Source: Ralstonia mannitolilytica
Lineage (GTDB): Bacteria; Pseudomonadota; Gammaproteobacteria; Burkholderiales; Burkholderiaceae
Length of the DNA: 64,000 nt
Assembly: GCF_905397375.1 (NCBI RefSeq)
Contig: NZ_CAJPVG010000004.1
Span: forward strand, 278,661 to 342,660
Reading direction: 5' to 3'
A program made the translations under genes and the position numbers. The notes beneath the pieces were generated by a model. The model ran no database searches. It was given only the letters and a program-made list of their open reading frames with translations, and was not told where the DNA came from. Below, piece by piece: positions 1-8,805 of the stretch (the first letter of the stretch is position 1; the number at the start of each line of letters is the position of its first letter).

Positions 1-78
1 GGCGTGCAAGTGACATACACTCACAGCGTCCCTCAGCCCGTTTTTGTCGGTACGGCGTCGCCCGTGCCCGGTGTCCAC

Positions 79-1023
79 ATGCACGGCAAAGATCACCTCG
101 ATACGTACCTCCTGCGCGTTCTGTACACGCTGCTCACCGAGCAGAGCGTGACCCGTACGGCCGTCAAGCTTGGCCAGTCGCAGCCGGCGATCAGCAATAC
201 CCTCAAGCGGCTGCGCGAGATCACCGGGGACGCCATCCTCGTGCGCGGCAAGAACGGCATGGTGCCCACCGAGCGCGGCCACGAGCTGCTCACGCTGGCG
301 CAGCAAAGCCTGGAGGCGATGGAGCGCATCGCCCGGCCGTCGCAGGAGTTCGACCCGGGCAACACGACGCGCACGTTCCACCTGGGGGCGCCCGATTACC
401 TCGACGCGTTCTTCCTCCCCAACATCGTGGAGCGCCTGCGCAAGCACGCACCGCAGGCCAAGCTGGTGGTGCATCCGCTCAATGCCGGTGTGGATTACCT
501 CGCCGCGCTCGAGCAGGGCGGCATGGATCTGGTGATCGGCAACTGGCTCTCGCCGCCCGAGCATCTGCATATTTCACCGCTGTTCGACGACGAGGTGGTC
601 TGCATGCTCGGTGCACAGCACCCCCTGGCGCGCAAGGGCATCTCGCTCAAGCACTATGTCGAGATGCCGCATCTCGCGCCGGCTCCGTATGCGGCGATGC
701 AGCGCAGCATGATCGATCAGGCACTTGCAGAGCAGGGTTTGAAGCGGCAGATCCAGGTGTCGCTGCCGTATTTCGGGCTGGTGCCGTATGTCCTGATGCG
801 CACCGATCTGGTGTTCACGACCGGCCGGCAATTTGCCGCGCATTGCGCGCAGTACCTGCCGATCCGCATCCTGCCCACGCCCGTGGCGTTCCCGAAGATG
901 CGTTTCTACCAGCTGTGGCACGAGCGCAGCCACGCCGCACCCGACGTGATGTGGCTGCGCCGCATGATCGGCGAGGTCGCGGCGGAGCTGCCGCAGCATC
1001 CGCAATTGGAAACGGCGGCCTGA
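79..1023 (+). CDS. LysR family transcriptional regulator
   Basis: This 314-residue protein has the LysR layout: an N-terminal winged helix-turn-helix (core AVKLGQSQPAISNTLKRL) followed by a C-terminal periplasmic-binding-like sensor domain that starts near residue 85. LysR proteins act in the cytoplasm as tetramers and respond to a small co-inducer; the ligand here cannot be told. A GTG further upstream in the same frame would add 25 residues, but the family usually begins just before the HTH, so the ATG is preferred. It is convergent with the tungstate-binding protein gene and is not clearly in an operon. Sequence upstream is at the window edge, so its usual divergent target gene is not visible. 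Family assignment is secure; the regulon is unknown. Confidence 0.9.
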   Translation: MHGKDHLDTYLLRVLYTLLTEQSVTRTAVKLGQSQPAISNTLKRLREITGDAILVRGKNGMVPTERGHELLTLAQQSLEAMERIARPSQEFDPGNTTRTFHLGAPDYLDAFFLPNIVERLRKHAPQAKLVVHPLNAGVDYLAALEQGGMDLVIGNWLSPPEHLHISPLFDDEVVCMLGAQHPLARKGISLKHYVEMPHLAPAPYAAMQRSMIDQALAEQGLKRQIQVSLPYFGLVPYVLMRTDLVFTTGRQFAAHCAQYLPIRILPTPVAFPKMRFYQLWHERSHAAPDVMWLRRMIGEVAAELPQHPQLETAA

Positions 1024-1057
1024 GCCGCCGTTCCGTCAGTCGCCGCTTGCGCCTGCG

Positions 1058-1894
1058 TCACTTGCCGCCGGCGAGCGCCTTTCCGTAGTTCGGGAAGAAC
1101 ACCTGCTCGCCGTTCACCTTGAAGTCGGCAATGGCCTGTTGGCCAGCCGGCGAGGTGATCCATTCGATGAGTTTCGTGGCGTCGGTGTAGTTGATGCCCG
1201 CGTGCTTCGCCGGGTTGACCGCAATGATGCCGTACGGGTTGAACATGCGCGGATCGCCGGCCAGCACGATGTCGAGGCCGGTCTTGGCGCGGTAGGCGCC
1301 GTAGGTGGCGCGGTCCGACAGCGTGTAGGCGTTCATCTGGGCGGCCATGTTCAGCACCTCGCCCATTCCCAGGCCGGCGCTCACGTACCACGGCTTGCCC
1401 TTCGGGTCGATGTCGGCGGATTTCCAGTAGGCCTTTTCCATGACGTCGGTGCCGGAGTTGTCTGCGCGCGAGATGAACTTCGCGTTGGCCCTGGCGATGG
1501 TCTCCATGCCCTGGATCACGTTCTTCTGACCCCGCACGCGGGCCGGGTCGGCGGCCGGGCCGACGAGGATGAAGTCGTTGTACATCACGTCGCGCCGGTC
1601 GATGCCGCCGCCGGACGCAACAAAGGCATCCTCGAGCGGACGGGCGTGCACCAGCACCACGTCGACGTCGCCCGATTCTCCGAGCTTGACTGCCTTGCCC
1701 GTGCCAACGGCAATCACGTGCACATGGACGCCCGTGGCGGCCTCGAACTTGGGGAGCAGGACTTTGAGCAGGCCCGAGTTTTCCGTGCTCGTGGTGGTGG
1801 CCATGCGGAGCTCGCCAGCATATGCGGCCGTGGCGGCGGCCAATGTCAGGCAGAGTATCGCAGGCAGCCGAAGGGTTTTGAGGAATCCGGGCAT
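1058..1894 (-). CDS. tupA: Tungstate ABC transporter substrate-binding protein TupA
   Basis: This is a 278-residue periplasmic protein with a signal peptide (first ~26 residues, ending ...AAATAAYA). The mature start carries the TupA hallmark MATTTSTENSGLL, and MYNDFILVGP follows in the middle, as in tungstate-specific binding proteins. TupA captures tungstate (and more weakly molybdate) for the TupBC permease/ATPase, feeding tungsten or molybdenum cofactor enzymes. The open frame extends far upstream, but only this ATG gives a signal peptide directly ahead of the mature domain. It is divergent from a ModE-type regulator, its likely controller. No tupB or tupC lies beside it: the next gene downstream is a convergent LysR gene, so the partner subunits must be elsewhere or be shared. 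Confidence 0.85.
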   Translation of the reverse strand: MPGFLKTLRLPAILCLTLAAATAAYAGELRMATTTSTENSGLLKVLLPKFEAATGVHVHVIAVGTGKAVKLGESGDVDVVLVHARPLEDAFVASGGGIDRRDVMYNDFILVGPAADPARVRGQKNVIQGMETIARANAKFISRADNSGTDVMEKAYWKSADIDPKGKPWYVSAGLGMGEVLNMAAQMNAYTLSDRATYGAYRAKTGLDIVLAGDPRMFNPYGIIAVNPAKHAGINYTDATKLIEWITSPAGQQAIADFKVNGEQVFFPNYGKALAGGK

Positions 1895-2051
1895 GGTGTC
1901 AGGGTCATGTGGAACACGTGGACGCTTTATGTCGAATGCTGCATGATTGCGGCAATTCGGGGACGGCCGGCGGCCACCATGCGCCCGCCCCAGAATCCGA
2001 GGCATTGTTCTCTGGGGCCGCGGTCGAAGTAAATAGGAAATCTTTAACATA

Positions 2052-3152
2052 ATGGCGTTCCAGTTTGAGGTCTTTCCGGTGATCGGGCCGGACGATAATC
2101 CGCGCGCTAACGGCAAGGTGTTCCAGTTGCTGCGCGCCGTGCGGGAAACCGGCTCCCTGCATCGGGCCGCGAAGCAGGTCGGGTTGTCGTACCGGCACGC
2201 CTGGGGCGTCATGCGATCGTGGGAAGAGATGCTCGGGCGCACCTTGCTCGACATGGAGCGCGGCCGGGGCGCGTCGCTCACACTGTTTGGCGAGCGCCTG
2301 CTGCGCGCCGAGATGCGGTTGCGCGAGCAGCTCGACCCCGCGCTGCGGCAAGCCATGGGGCAGTTCCTGTCGGAGCTCGACGACGCCTCGCAGTCGCAGG
2401 CGCGCATCCGTTTTTCGGGCAGCCACGATCCGGCCGTCGAGGTGCTTGCCCAGACGCTGGCCGCGCATGGCAACGGCGCGCACCTGGACACCGTCTTCTG
2501 CAGCGCCGTCGAGGGGCTGATCTGCCTGCAGGAAAAGCAGTGCGAGGTGGCCGGCTTCTATGTGGCGCCGCAGCAGGGCGCCGGCTCGATCGCGCATCAG
2601 ACCCTGCGCAAATGGCTGCGGCCCACTGCCGTGCGCCTGATCGCATTGGCCGACCGGGAGCAGGGGCTGATGATGTCGGCCGACTGGGCCGGCAAGGTAC
2701 AGTCGTTGAGCGACCTGGCGCGCACCCAGGCGCGTTTCATCAACCGCCAGCGCAGCTCCGGCACGCGTCTGCTGTTCGATCAGCTGCTGGTTGCGGCGGG
2801 GTTGTACCCTGATCAGATCAACGGCTACGACGAACAGGAGTTTTCCAGCGACAAGATCGCCGTGGCCGTGCAGGAGGGCCGCGCGGACGTCGGCTTCGGG
2901 CTGCGTCCGGGGGCCGAGGCGCACGGGCTGCATTTCGTGCCGCTGACGCGCGAGACGTATTACCTCGCGGTGCGCCGCAACGACGCCCTGGCGCCGTGGG
3001 TGCGCGAACTCATGGAGCGCATCGGCCAGCCGGCCTTCCGCGAAGGGCTCGGTCATCTTGCCGGCTATCGCGCGACCGAACATGTCGCGTTGCTCACGGC
3101 TGACGAAGCGCTGCCGTGGCACGTCGACGAGGCGCGCACGCCTGCCCACTGA
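2052..3152 (+). CDS. ModE-type HTH regulator with periplasmic-binding-like effector domain
   Basis: This is a 366-residue regulator. The first ~95 residues match the ModE N-terminal winged helix (SLHRAAKQVGLSYRHAWGVM, then TLFGERLL). The C-terminal ~250 residues resemble a periplasmic-binding domain (RFSGSHDPAVEVLA, then FINRQRSSGTRLLFDQLL), the type fused to ModE heads in place of the usual molybdate-binding TOBE pair. It should bind DNA and sense an oxyanion or cofactor intermediate. It lies 157 bp divergent from tupA, which suggests that it controls tungstate uptake; that link is inferred from position. An AGGAAA sequence sits ~15 nt before the ATG. A ligand other than tungstate or molybdate is possible. 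Confidence 0.8.
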   Translation: MAFQFEVFPVIGPDDNPRANGKVFQLLRAVRETGSLHRAAKQVGLSYRHAWGVMRSWEEMLGRTLLDMERGRGASLTLFGERLLRAEMRLREQLDPALRQAMGQFLSELDDASQSQARIRFSGSHDPAVEVLAQTLAAHGNGAHLDTVFCSAVEGLICLQEKQCEVAGFYVAPQQGAGSIAHQTLRKWLRPTAVRLIALADREQGLMMSADWAGKVQSLSDLARTQARFINRQRSSGTRLLFDQLLVAAGLYPDQINGYDEQEFSSDKIAVAVQEGRADVGFGLRPGAEAHGLHFVPLTRETYYLAVRRNDALAPWVRELMERIGQPAFREGLGHLAGYRATEHVALLTADEALPWHVDEARTPAH

Positions 3153-3208
3153 AGTCATGCGAACATGGCGGGGTCTGCGCGACGCCGCGCCCCGTTCCCG
3201 TGTTGCCC

Positions 3209-5743
3209 ATGCTCCGTTTTTCCGTCTGGACCCAAGCCTTGCGCATGCTGCGCCGCGACTGGCGCGCCGGCGAGCTGAACCTGCTGCTCATCGCCCTGGT
3301 GCTGGCGGTGGCTGCGCTGGCGTCGGTCAGTTTCCTGGCCGATCGCATGCATGCCGGCCTGGAGCGCGATGCGCGTCAGCTGATCGGCGCCGATGTGCTC
3401 GTGGTGTCCGATCAGCCGTTGCCGCCCGACATCGAGGCGCATGCCCGCGCCGGCGGCCTGCAGGTCGCGCATACGGCCACCTTCCCCAGCATGGCCAGCA
3501 CGCTCACCAACACGTCTTCCGGCGAGCCGGCATCGCAACTGGCGGCCATCAAGGCCGTCGATGCGGGCTACCCGCTGCGCGGCACGCTCAAGGTCAGCGA
3601 CGACGCGCGCGACCCGGCCGGCGCGCCCATCCGCGGCATTCCGGCCGCCGGCACGGTGTGGGTCGATGCGCCGCTGCTCGAAGCGCTCGGCATTCGCGTG
3701 GGCGACGCCATCCGCCTCGGCACACGCTCGTTCCGCGTCGCTCACGTCATCACGCAGGAGCTCGATCGCGGCGCCGGCTTCATGAACTTTGCTCCGCGCG
3801 TGATGCTGCCCATGGCCGATCTGCCTTCCACGGGGCTGGTTACGTATGGCAGCCGCGTCACGTACCGGCTGCTGGTGGCAGGCCCGGATGCGGCGGCCAA
3901 TGCGTTCCGCACGTGGGCCGAAAACGCGCTGAAGACCCGCGGGCTGCGCGGCGTGCGCGTCGAATCGCTGCAGAACGGTCAGCCGCAGATGCGCGAAACG
4001 CTGGACCGCGCGGAACGCTTCCTCTCGCTCGTCGCGCTGCTGGCGGCCATGATCGCCGCGGTGGCCATCACCATGGCGGCGCGCCGCTATACCGCGCGGC
4101 ATACCGATGCGGTGGCGGTCATCAAGTGCCTGGGCCTGAAGCAGGGGCAGATTCTGGGCACGTTCGCGCTGGAGTTTCTGCTGATCGGCGTGCTGGGCTC
4201 CGCGGTCGGCGTGGCGCTTGGCTATGGCGCGCACTGGCTGCTGCTCGCGTCGCTTGGCGATCTGGTCACGGTCTCGCTGCCTGCGCCGTCTGCATGGCCG
4301 GCTGTGGTGGGTTTGGCAGCGGGTCTCGTGCTGCTGGTCGGTTTTGCCGTGCCGCCGTTGCTCGGCCTGGTGCGGGTGCCGCCGCTGCGCGTGTTGCGGC
4401 GCGATGTGGCTGAGCGCGCAGTCGCCGCATGGGTCGGGTATGCGCTGGGCGCGGCGGCTTTCTTTGCCCTGCTCGTGGTCTCTGCGCGCGACGTGAAGCT
4501 CGGGGCGCTGACGGCGGCGGGCTTTGCGGGGGCGATTCTGGTGTTTGCGCTGCTGGCCGCCGCGGGCCTGCGCGGGCTCGCCGTATCGCTGGGCCGAGGG
4601 CGCGCGCTGGGCGTGGGCTGGCGCTTTGCGCTGGCCGTGCTGGAGCGCCGTCGTGGCGTCAGCGTGCTGCAGACGGTGGCCCTCGCGGTGGGGCTGATGG
4701 CGTTGCTGCTGCTCGCCATGACGCGCAATGACCTGATCCGTTCGTGGCACAACGCCACGCCGGCCGACGCGCCAAATCGCTTCATCATCAACATCCAGCC
4801 GGACCAGGTCGAGCCGGTCACGCAGGCGCTGGCGCAGGCCGGCGTGGCGGCGCCAAGGCTCTATCCGATGGTGCGCGGGCGCCTGACGCAGGTGAACGGG
4901 CAGGCCATCAATGGCCAGACCTACGCTGAATCCCGTGCGCGCAATCTGGTCGAGCGCGAATTCAATCTCTCCTACGCGACCGAGCAGCCTCCCGAGAACC
5001 GTATCGTCTCCGGGCAGTGGTTCAGCGGCCAGAAGCCGGAAGCGTCGGTGGAAGAGGGCATCGCCAAGACGCTGAACCTGCGCGTGGGCGACGTGCTGCG
5101 TTTCGACGTGGGCGGCCAGCCGGTGGACGCGCCCATCACGTCATTGCGCAAGCTCGACTGGAGCTCGATGCGCGTGAACTTCTTCGTGATCCTGCCGCCC
5201 GTGGCGCTGCGCGACATGCCGCAGACGTACGTGACAGCGTTCCGCATTCCCGCCGGCCAGGCCGATCTGCCGGCCAGGCTGGTGCGCGAGTTTCCGAACC
5301 TGACGGTGGTCGATACCGAGCTGATCCTGAACCAGGTGCAGGGCGTGCTGGACCAGGTGACCGCGGCGGTGGAGTTCCTGTTCGTGTTCACGCTGGCGGC
5401 CGGTGTGCTGGTGCTCTATGCCGCGCTCTCGGGCTCGCGCGACGAGCGCCTGCGCGATGCCGGCGTGCTGCGGGCGCTCGGTGCGGGCTCCGGCGTGGTC
5501 CGCCAGACGCAATACGCCGAGGTGCTGATCGTCGGCGGCCTCGCGGGCTTGATGGCCGGCGTGGGCGCCATCGCCATCGGCTGGGTGCTGTCGGCGTATG
5601 TGTTCGATTTTCCGTATCGTTTCAACCCGGCGATCTTGCCGGTGGGCATCCTTGGCGGCATGGCCTGTGCCTTTGCCGGCGGGTGGCTCGGCCTGCGCGA
5701 CGTGCTGCGCCGCCCTGCCATGGCCACCTTGCGCGATGCCTGA
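3209..5743 (+). CDS. FtsX-like ABC transporter permease (YbbP family)
   Basis: This 844-residue inner-membrane protein begins with one membrane segment (near residues 18-40), has a large periplasmic MacB-type region, then several membrane segments around residues 270-470, a second soluble region and a final helical bundle near residues 710-840. That double-FtsX arrangement matches YbbP-type permeases, which pair with a YbbA ATPase to move or extract lipophilic substrates. The ATG beginning MLRFSVWTQALRML was chosen because the 31 residues upstream overlap the previous gene and are not membrane-like. No ATPase gene is adjacent, which is unusual because ybbA normally sits beside ybbP. The substrate is unknown. 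Confidence 0.85.
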   Translation: MLRFSVWTQALRMLRRDWRAGELNLLLIALVLAVAALASVSFLADRMHAGLERDARQLIGADVLVVSDQPLPPDIEAHARAGGLQVAHTATFPSMASTLTNTSSGEPASQLAAIKAVDAGYPLRGTLKVSDDARDPAGAPIRGIPAAGTVWVDAPLLEALGIRVGDAIRLGTRSFRVAHVITQELDRGAGFMNFAPRVMLPMADLPSTGLVTYGSRVTYRLLVAGPDAAANAFRTWAENALKTRGLRGVRVESLQNGQPQMRETLDRAERFLSLVALLAAMIAAVAITMAARRYTARHTDAVAVIKCLGLKQGQILGTFALEFLLIGVLGSAVGVALGYGAHWLLLASLGDLVTVSLPAPSAWPAVVGLAAGLVLLVGFAVPPLLGLVRVPPLRVLRRDVAERAVAAWVGYALGAAAFFALLVVSARDVKLGALTAAGFAGAILVFALLAAAGLRGLAVSLGRGRALGVGWRFALAVLERRRGVSVLQTVALAVGLMALLLLAMTRNDLIRSWHNATPADAPNRFIINIQPDQVEPVTQALAQAGVAAPRLYPMVRGRLTQVNGQAINGQTYAESRARNLVEREFNLSYATEQPPENRIVSGQWFSGQKPEASVEEGIAKTLNLRVGDVLRFDVGGQPVDAPITSLRKLDWSSMRVNFFVILPPVALRDMPQTYVTAFRIPAGQADLPARLVREFPNLTVVDTELILNQVQGVLDQVTAAVEFLFVFTLAAGVLVLYAALSGSRDERLRDAGVLRALGAGSGVVRQTQYAEVLIVGGLAGLMAGVGAIAIGWVLSAYVFDFPYRFNPAILPVGILGGMACAFAGGWLGLRDVLRRPAMATLRDA

Positions 5744-5764
5744 CTCTCTTCACGTGATGGCTGT

Positions 5765-6169
5765 ATGACAGATGCAACTGCCGGCCAGGAAACCCTGGCC
5801 TTTGACCTCATCGGCGGCGAGGCGCGCGTGCGCGAACTCGTCGACCGCTTTTACGACCTGATGGACCTCGAGCCCCAGTTCGCGGTGCTGCGCGCGCTGC
5901 ATCCGCAAAGCCTCGAGGGCTCGCGCGACAAGCTTTTCTGGTTCCTCTGCGGCTGGCTTGGCGGGCCGAACCACTACATCGAGCGCTTCGGTCATCCGCG
6001 CCTGCGTGCACGGCACCTGCCGTTTGAGATCGGCACGCAGGAGCGTGACCAGTGGATGCGCTGCATGGCGCTGGCCATGCAAGACCTCGGTCTGGACGAA
6101 GCGCTGCAGATGCGCCTGATGCAGGCCTTCTGGCAAACCGCCGACTGGATGCGCAACGTGCCGCGCTGA
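5765..6169 (+). CDS. Group II truncated haemoglobin
   Basis: This 134-residue 2-over-2 globin shows the expected group II residues: Tyr30 at B10 (VDRFYDLMD), the CD-loop FWFLCGWLGGP, proximal His84 at F8 (RARHLPFEIG) and Trp97 at G8 (RDQWMRCM). Such proteins bind O2 or NO and are thought to protect respiration or deliver oxygen. It starts 21 nt after the YbbP-type permease gene and is followed 36 nt later by the DUF924 gene, so the three may be co-transcribed. Length is normal for the family. The physiological ligand is not determined by sequence. Confidence 0.92.
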   Translation: MTDATAGQETLAFDLIGGEARVRELVDRFYDLMDLEPQFAVLRALHPQSLEGSRDKLFWFLCGWLGGPNHYIERFGHPRLRARHLPFEIGTQERDQWMRCMALAMQDLGLDEALQMRLMQAFWQTADWMRNVPR

Positions 6170-6205
6170 ACGGCCCATCACAAGAACGATTCGAGGAGAC
6201 TTTCC

Positions 6206-6784
6206 ATGATCGGCTTGCCCACTGCCGACGACGTGCTTGCGTTCTGGTTCGGCAACGCACCGCTGCACGCACCGCGGCCGGAATGGTTCGCGAAGTCCGA
6301 CGCTTACGATGCCCAGATCCGCACGCGCTTCCTGCCGCTGTGGGAGGCCCTCTCGAGCGGAGGCGCCGACACGTGGATGGACACGCCGCTGGAAGCCATT
6401 GCGCGCATCGTGGTGCTCGACCAGTTCCCGCGCAACATGTTCCGCAATACCGCACGCGCATTTGCGAGCGACACGGCAGCGCTGCATACCGCGCAGATCG
6501 TCGTGGCTGCCGGCTGGGATGCGCAGTTGCCGACGCGCTTTCACCGGACGTTCTGCTACCTGCCGTTCGAGCACAGCGAATCGCTGGCCATGCAGGACGA
6601 GTCCATCCGGCTCTACACGCGCTTGCGCGACGAGGAAGGCGATGCCGACCCGCTCGTCTGGGCGGAAAAGCACCGCGAGATCATTGCGCGCTTCGGGCGC
6701 TTTCCGCATCGGAATGCGGCACTCGGGCGCACGTCGACGCCCGAGGAGGTGGCGTTCCTGGCGCAGCCGGGCTCCTCGTTCTAG
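6206..6784 (+). CDS. DUF924 family protein
   Basis: This 192-residue soluble, mostly helical protein contains the conserved DUF924 signatures DDVLAFWFG near the N-terminus, VVLDQFPRNMFR in the middle and FCYLPFEHSE near residues 113-122. The family has a TPR-like helical fold, but its biochemical role is unknown. A good ribosome-binding site (GAGGAG) lies just before the ATG. It follows the truncated haemoglobin gene by 36 nt and converges with the LysE-type exporter with a gap of only 6 nt. Confidence 0.88.
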   Translation: MIGLPTADDVLAFWFGNAPLHAPRPEWFAKSDAYDAQIRTRFLPLWEALSSGGADTWMDTPLEAIARIVVLDQFPRNMFRNTARAFASDTAALHTAQIVVAAGWDAQLPTRFHRTFCYLPFEHSESLAMQDESIRLYTRLRDEEGDADPLVWAEKHREIIARFGRFPHRNAALGRTSTPEEVAFLAQPGSSF

Positions 6785-6790
6785 GCGCGA

Positions 6791-7387
6791 TCAGCGCGCC
6801 AGCACGGAATACATGAGCGTGCCGGAGAACGCCAGCAGCACGAGCGACGCACCACGCAGCAGCGTGGGCGTATGCGGCGCCCAGCTGCGGCGGGCCGTCA
6901 ACAGCACGCCGAGATACGACCAGCCGACCGCGATCGGCACCAGCACGACGAGGAACGACGCGATCGTCCACGCAAAATACTGCGCCGACCGGAAGGCCTC
7001 GAGCGGAAACAGCGTACTGGCAAACAGCAGGGCCTTCGGGTTCATCAGCGTGGTGAAGAACATGTCGCGAAAGCTGACGGGGCTGGCCGTGACATGTTGC
7101 AGCGCCTTGCTCTGGCGCCATATCTTCGCGGCCAGGTAGACGATGTAGGCCGACGCGATGAGCTTGATGCCCATCGGCAGCCACGGCCGGTCGGCCGACA
7201 CCGCGCTGAGGAAGAAGCCCCAAAGCGCGATGCCCAGCACATAGCCAAGCGCTTCCGCGGCGATGAGCGGGCTGGTCCGCCGCACCCCGACCTTGAGCCC
7301 CGACGACAACAGCAGCGTGTTGGTCGGCCCCGGCACGATGAGGACCAATGACACGTACAGTGCCATCCTGAGCAAGGTGTCCGGCAT
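6791..7387 (-). CDS. LysE/RhtB family amino acid exporter
   Basis: This 198-residue inner-membrane protein has about six hydrophobic segments and the family's N-terminal VPGPTNTLLLSSGLKVG motif (residues ~18-34), followed by the conserved LMNPKALLF loop near the middle. LysE/RhtB proteins export amino acids such as lysine, arginine, threonine or homoserine lactone; the substrate here cannot be assigned. The longer open frame upstream runs into the LOG gene and lacks membrane character, so the internal ATG is used. It lies 8 nt downstream of the LOG gene on the same strand and is probably the last gene of a TetR-LOG-exporter operon. Confidence 0.88.
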   Translation of the reverse strand: MPDTLLRMALYVSLVLIVPGPTNTLLLSSGLKVGVRRTSPLIAAEALGYVLGIALWGFFLSAVSADRPWLPMGIKLIASAYIVYLAAKIWRQSKALQHVTASPVSFRDMFFTTLMNPKALLFASTLFPLEAFRSAQYFAWTIASFLVVLVPIAVGWSYLGVLLTARRSWAPHTPTLLRGASLVLLAFSGTLMYSVLAR

Positions 7388-7395
7388 GTCGCGGC

Positions 7396-7980
7396 TTACG
7401 TGCGCTCGCGGCGCTCGGACCACTTGTCGACGGTTTCGCGCGGCGCGCGGGCGAGCATGTCGATCAGTTCGGCAGGATCGGTGCTCACGTGGAGCAGGTT
7501 GGCGTGATGGCGCTTGAGGAAACCCTCGTGCACGGCGTGGTCGATGAACGCGAGCAGCTTGTCGTAGAAGCCCGCCACGTTGAGCAGGCCGATCGGCTTG
7601 TTGTGGTAGCCGAGCTGCAGCCACGTGAAGGTTTCGAACAGCTCTTCGTATGTGCCCACGCCGCCGGGCATGGCGATGAACGCGTCGGCGCGGTCGGCCA
7701 TCATCTGCTTGCGCTGGTGCATGCTGTCAACGATGTGCAGCTCGGTCAGATCCTTGTGGCCAACCTCCTTGCGCACCAGCGATTTCGGGATGATGCCGAT
7801 GACGGGGGCGCCGCCCTGCAGGACCGCATCGGCCACGATACCCATCAGGCCGACGTTGCCGCCGCCGTAGACCAGCGTGAGGCCACGCTCGGCCATTTCG
7901 TTGCCCAACGCGATGGCGTTGGCCTTGTATTCCGGGCGCTCGCCCGGGCTGGAACCGCAATAGACGCAGATCGATTTCAT
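7396..7980 (-). CDS. LOG family protein (cytokinin riboside 5'-monophosphate phosphoribohydrolase-like)
   Basis: This 194-residue Rossmann-like protein begins SICVYCGSSPG and carries the LOG motifs MHQRKQMM and PGGVGTYEE. LOG enzymes hydrolyse nucleoside 5'-monophosphates (cytokinin or AMP type) to the base and ribose 5-phosphate; in bacteria they have general nucleotide-salvage or cytokinin-activating roles. The family is often mislabelled lysine decarboxylase. Its ATG overlaps the stop of the TetR gene in an ATGA arrangement, so the two are translationally coupled. The actual substrate is not shown by sequence; plant-associated roles are possible but speculative. Confidence 0.9.
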   Translation of the reverse strand: MKSICVYCGSSPGERPEYKANAIALGNEMAERGLTLVYGGGNVGLMGIVADAVLQGGAPVIGIIPKSLVRKEVGHKDLTELHIVDSMHQRKQMMADRADAFIAMPGGVGTYEELFETFTWLQLGYHNKPIGLLNVAGFYDKLLAFIDHAVHEGFLKRHHANLLHVSTDPAELIDMLARAPRETVDKWSERRERT

Positions 7981-8678
7981 TGTGCAGGGTGGCTGGTGTC
8001 GAGCGGCGGATCGTTGCTGCGGCTGACCGCCAGCAGATCGAAGGCACGCCGCGGCTTGCCGCGCAGGTAGGGCGCGAGGATGGAAAGGATGTGGTAGCTC
8101 GCACCGTGCAGGTGGTCGCGGATGGCGTTCGGGTCGTTGTACTGGCGCGGGTGCTGCACGAACTGGAACGACAGCCAGTAGGTCGCCACCACGACGATGT
8201 TGGTGCACATGACGTCGACCTGCTCGGGCGTGGCTTCCATCTCGCCGTCTTCGATGAACTGATGGCAGATGTCCATCGCGAAGTGGCGCTTCTGCTCGAC
8301 GATGCGCTTGAAGTTCAGCTCCAGCATGCGGTTGCGCGCAAGCAGGTCGTTGATGTCGCGGTACAGGAAGCGGTAGTTCCACAGGAACTCCGACATGTAC
8401 TGCAGGTAGCCCCACGTCTCGTCGAGCGTGGCCTTGTGGTCGTCGGGCAGCTTCAGGCGACGGCTCATCTCCTGCTCGAACTGCACGAAGATCGAGTTGA
8501 TGATGTCGTCCTTGTTGCGGAAGTGGTAGTACAGGTTGCCCGGGCTGATCTCGAGCTCTTCGGCGATCGTCGTGGTCGTGACGTTGGGCTCGCCCAGTTC
8601 GTTGAACAGGCGCAGCGACACCTCGAGGATGCGATCGCGCGTGCGGCGGGGGCCGGTGGAGTGCTGCTTGGTTTCCAT
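7977..8678 (-). CDS. TetR/AcrR family transcriptional regulator
   Basis: This 233-residue repressor has an N-terminal TetR helix-turn-helix (RILEVSLRLFNELGEPNVTT, then EISPGNLYYHFRNKDDI) and a long helical C-terminal ligand-binding domain rich in Trp, Phe and His (residues ~90-210). It is the first gene of a minus-strand operon with LOG (4-nt overlap) and a LysE-type exporter, which suggests that it regulates them and itself, although the inducer is unknown. An upstream in-frame extension of 82 residues has no HTH character and was rejected. A TATAAT-like box on this strand lies about 50 nt upstream of the start. Confidence 0.9.
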   Translation of the reverse strand: METKQHSTGPRRTRDRILEVSLRLFNELGEPNVTTTTIAEELEISPGNLYYHFRNKDDIINSIFVQFEQEMSRRLKLPDDHKATLDETWGYLQYMSEFLWNYRFLYRDINDLLARNRMLELNFKRIVEQKRHFAMDICHQFIEDGEMEATPEQVDVMCTNIVVVATYWLSFQFVQHPRQYNDPNAIRDHLHGASYHILSILAPYLRGKPRRAFDLLAVSRSNDPPLDTSHPAQ

Positions 8679-8727
8679 TGAACTGCCAAGGCCGGTGGCC
8701 CTGTCTCCGTGGCATGTAGGTGCCCGG

Positions 8728-8733
8728 ATTATA
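8728..8733 (-). promoter_or_regulatory. -10 box for the TetR-LOG-exporter operon
   Basis: On the minus strand a perfect TATAAT lies about 50 nt upstream of the TetR start codon. No convincing -35 hexamer is seen at normal spacing, so only the -10 element is claimed. It is in the right place for a transcript with a short leader. Confidence 0.45.
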
Positions 8734-8805
8734 AGAGATCGTGCTGCGGCAACGACGCCCCACCCGCAGCGGGCGCGGCGCCGCCGAACGTTGTCGTGCC
8801 GCTTT

